Assembly: GCA_948567375.1 (NCBI GenBank)
Contig: OX419756.1
Span: 69,666,552 to 69,730,551 of the forward strand
Source: Lunularia cruciata
Lineage: Eukaryota > Streptophyta > Marchantiopsida > Lunulariales > Lunulariaceae
DNA length: 64,000 bases
Direction: 5' to 3'
Shown here: positions 11,798 to 22,840 of the stretch, in pieces
Layout: each line of letters starts with the position of its first letter
Numbering within the stretch: position 1 is the stretch's first letter
Notes under the pieces: model-generated
The model's input: only the letters and a program-made list of their open reading frames with translations
What the model was told of the DNA's origin: nothing
The model's database searches: none
Position numbers and translations under genes: made by a program

Positions 11798-13100
11798 TTA
11801 AGTCCTCAATTCATCAAATAGTACATCTCTACTTTTGATGATCAGTCCAGACTTAGGATTGTACAGAAGATATCCTTTCAGTCCCTCTTCATATCGTACA
11901 AAAATCATTCTCTCAGCCTTCTTTGTGAACTTCCTCCTCTGTTCCTTGGGGACATGAACATATGTAGGACATCCAAAACCTTTCAAAGCTGAAAGATTAG
12001 GTGTCTTACCACTCAAGCACTCATGATTTCTTCCTAGCAATGTTGTGGTACCACTGATATTTCTAAGAAAATTTGCAGTGCTAATTGCAGCACCACAAAA
12101 CTTTCTCTCCAGCTTGGCATGGTGGAGCATTGCCAATGCTTTGTCCACTAGTGTCCTATTCGACCTTTTTTGCAACTCCATTCTGTGCAGGACAATCTTT
12201 GGCAGTACAATCAAGGAGGATTCCTTTTTTTGACAGAAAAGAGAGGAATTCCTCATTCTTGTACTCTCTGCCTCCATCTGTTCTCAATCACTTGACTTTC
12301 CTCCTAGTCTACAACTCAGCCATGGCTAAAAACTTCTGGAATTTTTTCAGCATTTCATCCTTGCTTTTCATGAGATAGAAAAAGCTCTTTCTACTATAAT
12401 CATCCACAAAGGAAACATTGTAGGCTGCTCCACTCAATGACTTATCAATCATGTATCCCCATACATCAAAATGTACAACATTTAGAAGACCAAAATCTCT
12501 AGATGAAGATTTATTGGGGATAGGAGCTTTGTGTGTCTTACCTTGTACACACCCAATGCAAAATTCAAGTTTTCCTTTGGAATCTAGTTTCAACCCCTCT
12601 ACTACCTTCTCTAGAGCATATAAGTTTTGCTTTGACAAGTGCCCTAACCTCAAATGCCAGAGATAGATATCATTTCTATTTTTTGCCACCAACATAGAAT
12701 CAAAACAATCAGCTTCCATCAACTTGAACAGTTTCCCTTTGGCAGTACCATATCCAAGGACCAGCTCTCCTTTCTTCAAAGTACATTGATTTCTGTTGCT
12801 TTCAAACATAACATCCACTCTATGCTCCATGAGGCTATGTACAAATATCAAGTTCTTGGTGTAATCTGGAACATACAGTACATTTTCCAGATAGCCTTTT
12901 CAAGAACATCCCATGAAGGCAATAGGAACTTTTCCAGTTCCTAACATTGGATTTAGAATCCCAAGTCCACAACAAACACTATTGGGAGTCTTAAGAGGTT
13001 GAAAAGCTGAGAACAGCTCCTTCTAATAACAGATATGAGAGGTGGATCCTGAGTCCAAGAACCATCCTAAACCGTTTGAGGACAATTCTGATTCTGCCAA
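11798..13100 (-). pseudogene. Ele-2 protease and integrase
   Basis: Protease active site W-F-L-D-S-G-S-T-S-H lies near 13030-13065, followed by a stop. 12309-12851 (180 codons) holds the GAG-pre-integrase domain with the zinc-binding H-L-R-L-G-H and C-I-G-C motifs, then the start of the integrase core (H-F-D-V-W-G, F-V-D-D-Y-S-R). 11798-12277 (159 codons) is the integrase C-terminal half, with N-R-T-L-V-D-K-A-L-A-M-L and G-F-G-C-P-T-Y-V-H-V. The second catalytic Asp region and the E are disrupted at the join of the two frames. Confidence 0.85.
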
Positions 13101-13199
13101 CATTCCACAATCCTGCTCTTCTGCTGAGTACCCCTCCTCATCCCTGACCATCTCATGGCACTCCTCTGAGCTGTAAGCTGAACTCCCAGATTTTTGACC

Positions 13200-14169
13200 T
13201 TTTACTGGTTGAGGTCTCTTGCCTACCTTCTTCAGCTCTCATTCTCTCCTTTCTCCTCTCTTGGGACATAAAGGTGCAATATGACCTTTCTCATGATAGA
13301 AATAACAAGTCATATCATCAACACTACTAACTCCTTTACCAGATTTACTCACTCTGACTTGCCCTCTTTGCTCACTCTTCCATTTGGCAGTCTTCTTGAA
13401 TGAGAAGCACTGAACAGAGCAGCATCTCCCTGCTCATTTAACTTCAGCCCTTTGTCCTCTTTGTGTCTACTAAACACCAACAATTTGTGTATCACATAAT
13501 CCCATGTGACAATTTTAATAGGTAAAACTTGCAAAGGTACTAGGATAGAGTCATAGCTTGAAGGAAGACTAAGAGATGATTGATCTTGTACTTCTCTGTA
13601 AGTACAACCCCATCCTCCTTGATACTCTTGAAGAGTTTCTACAGTTTTGATAGACAAAAGGTGAAATCTTCACCATCCTGCAATCTCAAGTTCTTTACTG
13701 TAGACCTGACTCAATAGGAGCTCTATAGCTTTGCAACGGTGTAATAACTTTTGATTTTTTCCCAAATCTCCCAACTCCAAGCATAAGTATCTACTAGGTC
13801 TCTAGCTGGCTCTTCCATAGCCCTTAGCAGACACCTCCTAGTAGTAGCATGCTTGAATCTCTCCTCCTTGTTGGTCTATAGCTCACCTATATCATGAGCT
13901 TCTAATGCAAAATCTAGACAGTCATAACTGTCTAAGATAGGCTTCACATCCAAAGCCCAAGCGTTGTAGTTAGTCTTTCCCAATTTCTCTATCTCTCTGA
14001 GTTCTACTATCAACCCCAGTGGTGATTGTGAGCACATAACCTGACGAGAACCTTTGTTCCTACTCTTTGAAGTAGATGGTCTATCCTCTGTCATTCTAAC
14101 TTTTGATGTATCACACATTTTAGCACATAGCTTTCCTTGTCTCACAAGAGTAGACATTCCTGATTGCAC
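13200..14169 (-). pseudogene. Ele-2 gag (copia) with damaged zinc knuckle
   Basis: The N-terminal part (13876-14169, 97 codons) contains I-E-K-L-G-K-T-N-Y-N-A-W, the conserved entry to a copia capsid domain. A second frame (13349-13657) continues capsid sequence after a shift. The nucleocapsid knuckle at about 13275-13320 reads C-Y-F-Y-H-E-K-G-H-I-A-P-L-C: the second Cys of C-x2-C-x4-H-x4-C is Tyr, a single-base change that should abolish zinc binding. Gag forms the particle shell and packages RNA. Confidence 0.75.
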
Positions 14170-14320
14170 AAAAAAAAACTCAACTCACTCTCTCTTGGCC
14201 TTTAAAGATAGTAAACTAGTTCACTCACGCAACACAAATAATGTCCAATACTGAGATATCACAAAACACTCCTGAGATGATGTTAGGCAGCTCAGTGCTT
14301 CACAAAATGCAGAGGGGAAG

Positions 14321-14566
14321 TGTTAGAAATAAATGTTAAGTGTTAGAAGAACTCCTGACTGGGATTATATAGATAGAAGGGTACTGAAAGGTGTGCTGAA
14401 GGGCGTGCTACCATACTGCTCATGTAACACACGTAACTTACGGAAAACATGTGATCAATAGGTATGAATAGTAACTTGCACATGAATAGTAACACATGTG
14501 AACAGTACAGTAACTTGTCTCATTCTAACAAAGAAGTCCCTAAACTAGAGATTACCTAATTTAACA
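14321..14566 (-). repeat. Ele-2 5' LTR
   Basis: 246 bp, with plus-strand ends TGTTAGAAAT and TTTAACA, so the minus-strand ends are TGTTA...TAACA. It matches 9607-9847 closely. No tRNA-Met primer site is evident just inside it. Similarity between the two sides extends past this core to about 527 bp because a second leader and gag start follow the other copy. Confidence 0.75.
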
Positions 14567-14994
14567 AGTTGTACTATATGGTTTACTTTTATTCAAATTC
14601 AAATCTATCCCGTGCTCTGTTCAATTTCTTTAAAAGCAATAATGTGTTGGGATATTAACAGTAGGAAGCTGCTCAGTCTTGTCGTCTTGATTCATCCAGA
14701 CTCAGTTCAGCTTTTCTCTTATGTACAACAAAATAAGTGATTCGATCATGAATCGGTTTCAGATAAACAGTTGTAGTATCTTGTACAACGATATACACGT
14801 CCACTTATTGAGATCGATCTTTAAGAGCCTTGTCACCTAGCAACTATACCTTACTTCCTGTCAGGCTGGTCATACTTTCTCAAAAATAAATTGTTCTGGA
14901 GAGTAATGTGAGAGAGGGCCACGACTGGAGTTGGAGTTTGGCGCCTATCTTGGGAGTTCCTTACTCTGGATGTGTTGAACTACTCAGTTTTAAT
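14567..14994. other. 3' flank of peroxidase pseudogene
   Basis: 428 bp between the outer end of Ele-2 and the stop codon of the minus-strand peroxidase copy. It would be the 3' UTR and downstream region of that copy. No open frame, repeat or convincing polyadenylation signal was recognised. Confidence 0.4.
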
Positions 14995-16424
14995 CTAGTT
15001 GATAAATTGACACCTTTTTCTAATTTCTTCTCCAGATCCCGTCAACGGTTCAAGGTTGCCCATCTTCACCATGACAGCTGAGAACTCCTCGAACCAAGTC
15101 GATCTTCGGGCTGAAAATTCACTAACAACGCTTTTACCTGTTGTATTGGTGATAAGTGGGAGTCGGTGATGAAAACTCCTTTGTTTGAAATGACACCTTT
15201 GTAATAAAGGTGGTCGAATCTGGTGGCAGTTGAATCAAGAAACATGGTGTTGTTTCTGTTACCCTTGGGACAAAGCTTTTTCAGCATGCTTGCAAAATCA
15301 GGATCCAGAGTGGGATCGGTGTCGTGCAGGTTGTCGCTTCCAGGGAAGTTATAGATGTGAGGACCAACACCGTTGCAAGTAGTTCGGCTGATGGTGTGAG
15401 CACCTGAGTATAGAATAAAAGATGGGCAGAGAGATCAGATTTCTTCTTCAACGTTAGTTGACTTCACGCCGTGCATCAGAATCTTATCATGAAGAGAAGA
15501 GAAACGTTATAAACATAAAATTGAAAATTTTCACTAAAGCTTTTGCTGGTACCTGAAAGCAGGATCATCTCTCTGGCGTTGAATCCTTTGCGGGCAAAGT
15601 TATCAACCAACAGGTAAAAATTCAAAACCGGGAATGGTAGATTGGTGTTAGCGTCATCTGCCAAGGAAACGTTGCCATCTCTTCGGCCAAGATATACTGG
15701 CCAGCTTGGACCTCCAACCTGATATCAGTAAACAGTACTTGATGAGGTGGAGCGAAGAAGTTCTATTAAATATAAATCTGCAGTTTTGAAGCTTGATCCT
15801 CACCTCGGTTTACTTGAACTAGTCTCTAAATGGTCATGAGAAGTAGATGTCCCCAAGGAGATGACTTACTTTCACAGTGGCCTCATGTGCAGCAAAAGCA
15901 ACAATATCTGCAAATGACACAAGACCTGGACAGGCAATTTCGACAGCTTCCTTGATGAGATCGATTTCAGGGATTCCTCGGATTTCGAAGTTTCCAAATC
16001 CTTCGTTTTCTGCTGGACTATCAGCGGTGGAATTGAGTAGAATTGATCCATCACAACCCTGTAGTTGTCAACTCGGATTAGCTTTTAAAACTAATAAATC
16101 ACGGCAGGATAATCCTGAGTTTTCCAAACTTACTTGGTTCGGGCATTGATATTAAGTAAGCAATGCTGGAGCTACTCTGAATGTGGTGAATTTTCACTCA
16201 TTGTATACCGTGCTTTGAATCATAATCATTGCTTGAAGAACTGAACCAGAATATTTGCCAAGTGTGACCATCTCTTTCAGGTTGTCTCTCACTCTACATG
16301 GAGAAGAAATAGTGGGTGCCTTTCCGGAACCCAGCAGTTATGAATGCAAGCGGTTCAAAGCTCCAGCCATAGTTTGTCGGTTGCCAAAACCTTGTCGACC
16401 ACACTAAAAACAATGGTTGTTATA
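14995..16424 (-). pseudogene. Class III peroxidase pseudogene (psi-1), interrupted in exon 1
   Basis: Minus-strand exons match the intact gene at 51700: exon 4 14995-15403, exon 3 15553-15718 and exon 2 15870-16058 (exons 2 and 3 have exactly the same lengths, 189 and 166 bp, with GT-AG borders), and the end of exon 1 at about 16325-16424. Exon 4 is 409 instead of 410 bp, with a 1-base loss near 15163 shifting the frame. Exon 1 has lost bases around the distal His region and its splice donor. In exon 2 the conserved V-S-C-A-D-I Cys is Phe. Exon 1 ends at the Ele-3 LTR, so the signal peptide and promoter are gone. A clear non-functional paralogue in inverted orientation. Confidence 0.9.
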
Positions 16425-17073
16425 TGTTAGGATGTGGAGCCTGATCAGTCCTATGTATCCCATCCGTGATGCTGAGATCTATGGCTCAGATCATCCACGA
16501 GATTTCTTGTCCAGGGTTGAGACAGGTGTTTGACAATTCAGGATGTTGGGGTGATACTTTGAGTATGTGCTGCTTCTGGTTCTGGTGTGTGCAACTGCAA
16601 AGGAGAAAACCCTACAACCCGCAGAGCGAGGTCTTTTTCTGGAGTTGAATATAGGTGATTCAGGAGAGCTGTTTGGTAACTTTAATTTGCATGAAGTTGG
16701 TTAGGAAAGGCCTGATGTTTGATCAGAGTAGCAGGAGTAATCAGGGGAAGGGCAGATTAAGATAAACAGAGGCGCAGATCGGATAGGGAAAAGAGTTGGT
16801 TTGGGGCAGAGCATCCTAATATTCTCTATAATCTATATTGAGATGGAAAAATATTGAATCTGTGTTGCCGTGGAGGTAGGAGCAAGTGACTCTGAACCTC
16901 GTTAATTTCTGTGCACCTATTGATGTGTGTATGAGTACATTCTCTTTTCTTTTTTTTCTTTTCCTCTCCACATACATTTTCTTTCCCAAGATGTTTTTTC
17001 TTCATGCATAGGGTTGATCTCAATATATATATATAGCTGAAGAGGTATAGTAAATCTGTAGAGATCCACAACA
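16425..17073 (+). repeat. Ele-3 5' LTR
   Basis: 649 bp, TGTTAGGATG...CCACAACA. The first 119 bp recur at 43545-43663 as the truncated 3' LTR. The end is fixed by the primer site three bases downstream. The preceding five bases are TTATA; the matching duplicate is lost with the truncated right end. Confidence 0.82.
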
Positions 17074-17075
17074 AT

Positions 17076-17087
17076 TGGTATTTGAGC
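17076..17087 (+). promoter_or_regulatory. Ele-3 primer binding site
   Basis: TGGTATTTGAGC differs by two bases from TGGTATCAGAGC, the complement of the initiator-Met tRNA 3' end used by many plant copia elements. It sits two bases after the LTR, where minus-strand DNA synthesis would start. Confidence 0.75.
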
Positions 17088-17123
17088 AATAAGTTGAAAG
17101 AAAAAAAACAAACAGTGAGAGCA

Positions 17124-17931
17124 ATGGCAGGAGAGGAATGAAAGGTCAGGATAGACAGATTTGATGGTAAGGACTTTGGCTTTTGGAAAATGGAAATAGA
17201 AGACTACTTATATCAGAAAATGCTTCATGTTCCTCTCAAAGGTGTGAAACCAAAGCTCATGTTATAGGAAGATTAGGATTTGATGGATAGACAAGGTTTG
17301 GGAGTTGTCCACCTGACACTAGCCAGAAATGTGACATTCAATGCTCTAGAGTAGAAGCTTCAACAGGTCTACTGAAAGCTTTGTCTAGTATGTATGAAAA
17401 ACCATCCACTTCCAACAAGGTGTACTTGATGCGCCATCTTTTCAACCTGAAGAGGAATGAAGGTCATTGTGTTACATATCATATTAATGAGTTCAACCTG
17501 ATCATGAGCCAATTAAGTTCAGTTAAAATCAGTTTCAAGAATGAAGTGAGTGCTTTAATTCTCTTGTCCTCTTTACCTGAAAGCTAGATTGCAATGATGA
17601 CAGCTGTTAGCAGTTCTTGTGGGTCAAACAAATTGAGGTTTGAGGAAATTTGAAATTTGATCATACGTGAAGATATTAGAAGGAGAGAGCACAGCACAAA
17701 CTCTAGATTGGCCATGAATACTCTTGAAATAGAAGAAAAATCATGCATTGTAGTGACAATCAAAGTAGATCCAAGTGCAAGAGGAGAAGCAAGTCCAAGT
17801 CAAAAGGTGATGGATGTTGGCACTGTGGTAAGAAGGAGCACACAAGAAAGAACTATTGGCTCTTAAAGAAAAATCCAAGCAAGGGGCAGAATGAGGACTC
17901 GGTGAATGCAAGTGCTGAGGAAGTCAATTAG
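17124..17931 (+). pseudogene. Ele-3 gag (copia)
   Basis: It starts at ATG 17124 but has a stop after five codons. F-D-G-K-D-F-G-F-W-K-M follows, the usual start of a copia capsid domain. 17381-17587 keeps capsid sequence with the M-S-Q-L-S-S helix region. The nucleocapsid knuckle at about 17815-17860 reads C-W-H-C-G-K-K-E-H-T-R-K-N-Y, so the last Cys is Tyr. Several in-frame stops throughout. Confidence 0.75.
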
Positions 17932-17946
17932 GTTTTCATCCCTAGT

Positions 17947-19155
17947 GTAGACAGTCATATGGAGTCATGGATTCTTGACTCATGAACTTCTTTTCACTCT
18001 ACCTCACGAAAGGAGTGTATGTTGAATTACATTGTTGGTGATTTTGGCAAATTTTATCTTGCTGATGAGCCTTTGGATATTGTGGGGAGAGGTGACATTT
18101 ATATTCAAATGCCTGATCAGTCTGTGTGGAAACTGAAGAATGTTAGGCATGTTCCAGGCTTGAAGAGGAATCTGATTTCAATTGGGCACCTTGACAATGA
18201 AGGGTATGTCACAACCTTTGTAGGAGGTTTATGGAAAATCACAAAAGGCGTTATGGTGGTTGCAGGGAGAACAAGCTGGGGACTCTCTATATCACTAAGG
18301 ACACGGTGGCACTTGCAAACATAATATCAAACGGTCATCTTTGGGATTGCAGGCTTGGGCATATGAGTGAGAAAGGCATGAAGGTGATGATCAAGAAGGA
18401 CAAGCTACCAAATTTGAAAACTGTTGATGTGGGGTTTTATGAAGACTGCATATTTTGGAAGCAAAAAAAGGTTAGTTTCTTGAAGGGTGGAAGAGCACCG
18501 AGGATAGGGAAGCTAGAGCTTGTACACACATATGTGTAGGGTCCTTCTCCAATTGCATCTCTTGGGAGTTCATAGTATTACGTCACCTTCATAGATGACT
18601 CAACCAGGAGGTTTGGGTATATTTCTAGAAGTGCAAGTCAGAGGTATTTGTCACTTTCAAGAAGTGGAAAAGCTTGGTCAAAAATGAATCTGGTGCAAAG
18701 CTTAAACTACTAAGATCTGACAATGGTGGTGAGTATGACAATAGTGAGCTCAAGGAATTCCATGCAGTACATGGAATGAGAATGGAGAAGACCTTACCAA
18801 GCACACCACAACAGAATGGAATGGCTAAGCTCATGAATCAAACTCTAAATGAAAAAGTTAATAGCATGAGGATCCATGCTTGTCTGCCCAGGGTGTTTTG
18901 GGCTAAAGCAATCAACACTACAACATACTTGATCAACATGGGTCCATCAGTTCCCTTAGACCATAAGCTGCACAAAGAGGAGTGGATAGGAAAGCCGGTG
19001 AGTTTGTCTCACTTGAGAGTCTTTGGGTGTATCTATTACATGCGTGTTAATGTTGACAAAAGGGACAGGTTAGATGCAAAGTCCAAGAAGTGTTTCTTCA
19101 TTGGATATGGTTACAAGTTTTGGGATGTAGAGAGCAAGAAAAATAACAAATGTAA
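17947..19155 (+). pseudogene. Ele-3 protease and integrase
   Basis: The protease active site reads W-I-L-D-S followed by TGA (17983-17985), where Gly of D-S-G is expected, so a stop replaces the catalytic-loop Gly. 18019-18324 continues the protease (V-R-H-V-P-G-L-K-R-N-L-I-S). 18231-18539 is the pre-integrase zinc region (R-L-G-H-M-S-E-K-G). 18674-19155 has the integrase core (L-R-S-D-N-G-G-E-Y) and L-R-V-F-G-C. The glutamate of the usual N-G-x-A-E-R motif is Lys here. It ends at the Ele-4 insertion. Confidence 0.82.
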
Positions 19156-19598
19156 TGTCATTTGTAGTGTCGCATGTAGATTGCTCGGACACTGGAGTTC
19201 CAATGATAGTTGTTAGAGGCATTTTGGTAGTTGCTCATAGACTACTTCCAAATGGTCAGATTTTGTGTTTAGGGTACTGACTTCATGGCGGGGCCCACCG
19301 TCACTTGCACTGTCCACACCTTCAGGTGTGCCATCAGCGAAACCGTTGGGATGAGACCTAGGTCAAAATCAGGAGTATACCTTGGAAATGCAGCTCCAAA
19401 GAGCTCACTTTTTTGATGTTGAACCTTCCAGTTCCTAGCTAGAGTGGACAGAAAGCCAACAAGCAAGCCCTAGAGTCTCTTAGCTAGAGTGGATGTGGCT
19501 TGACTGTAATCAATGCCCTGTTGTTGGCAAGTTGTTGAGTATTAGATCAAGTGTTGAACTGAGTTTGATTGATTTGAGTTATAAATGATTTGATTACA
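19156..19598 (+). repeat. Ele-4 5' LTR
   Basis: About 443 bp. It aligns with 41061-41493 and with 43664-44115, sharing the CTGACTTCAYGG-like and GCTCACTT stretches. Ends are TGTCA and TTACA. No standard tRNA primer site is obvious just after it; TTAGAGAAGTG follows here and TCAGAGAAGTG in Ele-7. Confidence 0.78.
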
Positions 19599-19873
19599 TT
19601 AGAGAAGTGAGTCAAGGGGAAAGTGGGTGTAGGAACTATGAGTGTTGGTGGTATCTCCAAGCTCAGTGGATCGTGGTGTCTTGATCAAATTGTTCAAATT
19701 TCCCTAAGAGAGAGTGTGCACATAAGAGTTGGCAAAATTAAGAACTAGTGAATAAGCAATTTTCAAGCGGTGGTTGTGATTTTGAGCTTAAGACCAATTT
19801 GTTGCAAGTTGAGCTCAAAAATTGAAATTGAAAGTGGATATGGGAGTAAATCCTTGTGAATTAAAGATTGGAC
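19156..19873 (+). mobile_element. Ele-4 segment 1: 5' LTR and start of leader
   Basis: The start TGTCATTTGTAGTGTCG matches the 5' end of the Ele-7 LTR (43664, TGTCACGCCATTTGTAG) and of the Ele-4 3' LTR (41061), with GCCA deleted. The LTR ends TTACA at 19598. The leader follows to 19873, where Ele-5 is inserted; Ele-4 resumes at 27700. Comparison with the uninterrupted leader of Ele-7 (44116 onward) shows the two sides join within a GATTGGA/GGAAAAAACC stretch. Confidence 0.82.
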
Positions 19874-20565
19874 TGTGAGCCGGCCTGTCTATCACTCAGG
19901 ATGACCCTCTGATGGCTATTATAGTAGCGCACCATGGACTAAGAAGGAAAGGAACCCCAACTCCATCATACTCCTCCAAGGCTAACACTCCAAGACTCAA
20001 GACATTGATCACTAAAGAACTCAATGAGAGAGCGATAGTTGCAAATGAAAGGATAATGAGTACTTCCTCACCCCTTGTTTATATACTTGTGAAATAGTTA
20101 CGTACCAAAGTTACAAATTACCGTAGTAACTCAAGTTACTAGACTAAAAGTCAAGTAAAGTCAAAAAGTAGAAAGGAATATCCATTCACATGGGCATATT
20201 CCCCTAAGCATGTGGTCTTATCTTGACCCAACCACTAAGTCAAAGATTCCTTCATATGGGCTATCTTTGGACTAAAGAAGAATCCAAAACAAAAAGGCTT
20301 GCGGGCCCAAGAGTTCTCAACTCTTTCCTCAAAGCCAAACACCTAGGAATAATACCAAGTCAACACACTAAAATCCAAAATAGTGGTGCTCATCTTTTCT
20401 ACTTCCTCTAAAGTAAGGTCCCCTCTATCTTAGCTATGACTAACTTTAGCTAACCATGACTAATATAGAACCATCCTTCATCTCTATATAAATAATATCT
20501 CTTAAGTACTTGTAATACCAAGCTAAATATCACAATACCATACACATGCACAAATGAGTGTTACA
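19874..20565 (-). repeat. Ele-5 3' LTR
   Basis: 692 bp, plus-strand TGTGAGCCGG...GAGTGTTACA. It aligns over its full length with 27007-27699; by eye the differences are scattered single bases, a few per hundred. The reading frames within it, such as 19912-20097, are non-coding LTR sequence seen in both copies. Confidence 0.88.
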
Positions 20566-20613
20566 TTTACCACCGGACTAAGTTTTCACTTTGTACTCAA
20601 AGTGAAGGTCTCT

Positions 20614-21427
20614 CTACCTTCTATGGTACATCTTCAACTTATCATGGTTAATCCTATCAAAGTGTCTTCCTCCCAACTCCTTGAGATCATAGGTGTAATT
20701 GCCCCACACCTTCTCCACTATGAAAGGTCCAAAGTACTTAGGCAAAAACTTCTTTTTCACTCTCTTGAATCGAATGGAATCAAACAAAATTACCCAATCA
20801 CCTTCTTTGAAAGTCTCCACCTTCTTCTTGCCTTGCCTCTTGTCATAGCTCTCCTTTTGTTTCCTTTGGGCTTGCTCCACTCGAACCATAGCAATTGCTC
20901 TTGCCTCTTCCAACTCCATGAGTTGATCCTTCCTTGACTTCTATGCATCACCTCCTTGTGCTTTCTTCAATCTCCTATGAATGCTTTGGAAGGTAGGAAG
21001 ATCAAAGTGAATAGGTAAGGTAGAATCAATACCATACACCAATTGAAATGGAGAATATCCGGTGGAAGTTTTCATAGTTGTCCTATACTCCCAAAACTGC
21101 ATGTATCCTCTTGTCCCAATGATGTTTAGCCCCTTCCATTTCCGCATCTTTGGCCAACATCATGCACAAGGTCTGATTAGTTCTCTCTGCCAAGCCATTG
21201 GAATTTGGCTTATAGGATGTAGTTACTCTATGGGTGATAGAGAAATGTCGTAGCATGGCTGAAGTAATGCTTCCTGTAAACTCTCCTCCTCTATCAGAAA
21301 CCAACTCCAAAGGGCATCCAAACCTAGTGATAATGCGTTCATAAAGAAATCTACCCACTTCATCTTCATTCTTGTCCCTCAATGGTCTAGCCTCAACCCA
21401 CTTGGTAAGGTAATCAGTAACTACCAC
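20614..21427 (-). pseudogene. Ele-5 integrase
   Basis: 21083-21427 carries the catalytic core: T-D-Y-L-T-K-W, V-S-D-R-G-G-E-F and N-G-L-A-E-R-T-N-Q-T-L give D, D and E. A frameshift near 21110 moves the reading into another frame (20941-21147, Y-S-P-F-Q-L-V-Y-G). A further frame, 20614-20919, is the integrase C-terminal region with K-Y-F-G-P-F-I-V-E-K-V and Y-D-L-K-E-L. The zinc-binding HHCC part (about 21450-21700) is present but broken by stops. Integrase inserts the cDNA. Confidence 0.85.
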
Positions 21428-21730
21428 AATGTATCAATTGTTCCTTGGGATTCTATTGAGAAGACCTACAAAATCAATTTCCCACTTCTCAAAAGGTCTT
21501 GGCAATGGAATTGATCTAAGTGGTGGAGTGGGTGTAGACTTTCTAGCAAAAGCTTGACAAACATGACAAGTTTTTCAATAATCAAGACAATCCTTGAAAA
21601 TCCCTCTCCAATGGTAACCTGCATCTAGAATCTTGAAAGCAGTCACCTTTCATGCAAAGTGTCCTCCACATACTAAACCTTCATGAAACTCCTTTATGAG
21701 TAGGATAGACTCTTCCTTACCCACTACTCT

Positions 21731-22813
21731 TCAAAGTAGACCATCTGCTCCTTGGTGAAAAAGAATATCCTCCACCATTGTGTAAGGTCTAGATCTTGCT
21801 GCAAGGGCCTTCCTCTCCCTAGCATGCATCCCTTCTGGATAGTTACCTCTTGTCACAAAATCCACAATCTCCTTGTACTCCATTGGAACCTCTTGAGTGA
21901 CTGAGATTGTCATGAGCTCCTCATCCGGGAAGGAATCATCCACTGGCTCATCTCCATCATGATCATAGGCTCTTGATAACAAATCAGCATTTGCATGTTT
22001 CTTTCCTGGCCTATCCTCAATGGTGTAGTCATACTCAGATAAGAGTATCATCCACCTTGCTAGTCTCCCTTCAACATTAGGCTTGTTGAAGATGTACTTC
22101 AAAGCCTTGTGATCCGTGACAATGGTGGCTTTCCCTCCAATCAAGTAGTGTCTAAACTTCTTGAGACCAAAGATCACTGCCAACCCTTCTCTCTCCGTGA
22201 CAGAGTAGTTCTTCTCTGCTGAAACCGTCTGCCTACTAGCATAAGCTACTGGATGATCATGCCCATCTTGGTCTAATTGACTAAGAGTGCATCCTATAGC
22301 TACATTAGAAGCATCATTGTAGAGGATGAAAGGCTTACTCCAATTAGGTTTAGCAAGAATTGGAGCTACAACAAGGGATTGCTTGAGCTCCTCAAAAGCT
22401 TTGAGAGCCTCCTTGTCCGCCAAAATCACCATGTAATCTACACCCTTCTTCATGTAGATGGTCAATGCATAAGCTTTGTTGGAAAATGAGAAAATGAACC
22501 TCCTATAGTATCCAACCATCCCCAAGAATTGGCATAACCTTGTCAAGCTTGAAGGGAATGGAAGGTCTGAAATTTTCCTCACCTTCTCAAGATCAATTGC
22601 TATTCCATCCTTGGAGATGATGTGCCCCAAAAGTAGACCTTCTTCACATCCAAAAATGCACTTCTTTGGGTTGAGTGATGCATTTGCCTCATCCAAGCGT
22701 TGCAAGACTTTGATTAGGTGCTCAAAGTGCTCCTCCTTGCTCCCATAGACACAAAAGTCATCAATGAAGTCTCTCACAAATTTCCCAATGAAAGGTTCAA
22801 ATACCTTGTTCAT
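21731..22813 (-). CDS. Ele-5 pol part 2: RT palm, RNase H
   Basis: 360 codons, in the same frame as part 1 and separated from it by one stop codon. RT box B reads F-I-D-D (residues 16-19). Then come L-G-H-I-I-S, the thumb F-L-G-M-V-G-Y-Y-R-R-F-I, and RNase H: Y-N-D-A-S-N-V-A-I-G, Y-A-S-R-Q, E-R-E-G-L-A-V-I-F-G-L-K-K-F-R-H-Y-L, T-D-H-K-A-L and A-D-L-L-S-R-A. It ends in the linker before integrase with a TGA at 21731. RT and RNase H catalytic acids are all present. Confidence 0.9.
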   Translation of the reverse strand: MNKVFEPFIGKFVRDFIDDFCVYGSKEEHFEHLIKVLQRLDEANASLNPKKCIFGCEEGLLLGHIISKDGIAIDLEKVRKISDLPFPSSLTRLCQFLGMVGYYRRFIFSFSNKAYALTIYMKKGVDYMVILADKEALKAFEELKQSLVVAPILAKPNWSKPFILYNDASNVAIGCTLSQLDQDGHDHPVAYASRQTVSAEKNYSVTEREGLAVIFGLKKFRHYLIGGKATIVTDHKALKYIFNKPNVEGRLARWMILLSEYDYTIEDRPGKKHANADLLSRAYDHDGDEPVDDSFPDEELMTISVTQEVPMEYKEIVDFVTRGNYPEGMHARERKALAARSRPYTMVEDILFHQGADGLL

Positions 22814-22840
22814 GAACCATTGGAATGTGGCTAGAGCATT

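Larger units (their letters stand above)
9313..14566 (-). mobile_element. Ele-2: Ty1/copia LTR retrotransposon with an extra gag fragment
   Basis: Minus-strand order is LTR (14321-14566), gag, zinc knuckle, protease, GAG-pre-integrase, integrase, RT, RNase H, polypurine tract, LTR (9607-9847). Integrase before RT is the Ty1/copia order. Beyond the 3' LTR the sequence continues with a second copy of the leader and gag N-terminus (9313-9606), as if two elements shared an LTR. Frames are long but broken by a few shifts, so it is recent but non-autonomous. Confidence 0.9.
16425..19155 (+). mobile_element. Ele-3: Ty1/copia element, 5' segment
   Basis: Plus-strand order is 5' LTR, primer site, gag, protease, pre-integrase and integrase core, stopping inside the integrase C-terminal region where Ele-4 begins. 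The element resumes at about 41600 with the next integrase residues (R-N-K-D-V-I-F-N-E) and RT, so Ele-4 is nested in it. Its 5' end lies in exon 1 of the peroxidase pseudogene psi-1. Many stops show it is old. Confidence 0.88.

Noticed and set aside
19151-19155. Target duplication for Ele-4 (TGTAA)
   Set aside because: No identical five bases adjoin the right end, and that end is uncertain because of the X/X' repeat.
19912-20411. Open frames in the Ele-5 LTR as genes
   Set aside because: The same frames occur in the other LTR (27045-27544) with substitutions not favouring codon structure; they are LTR sequence.
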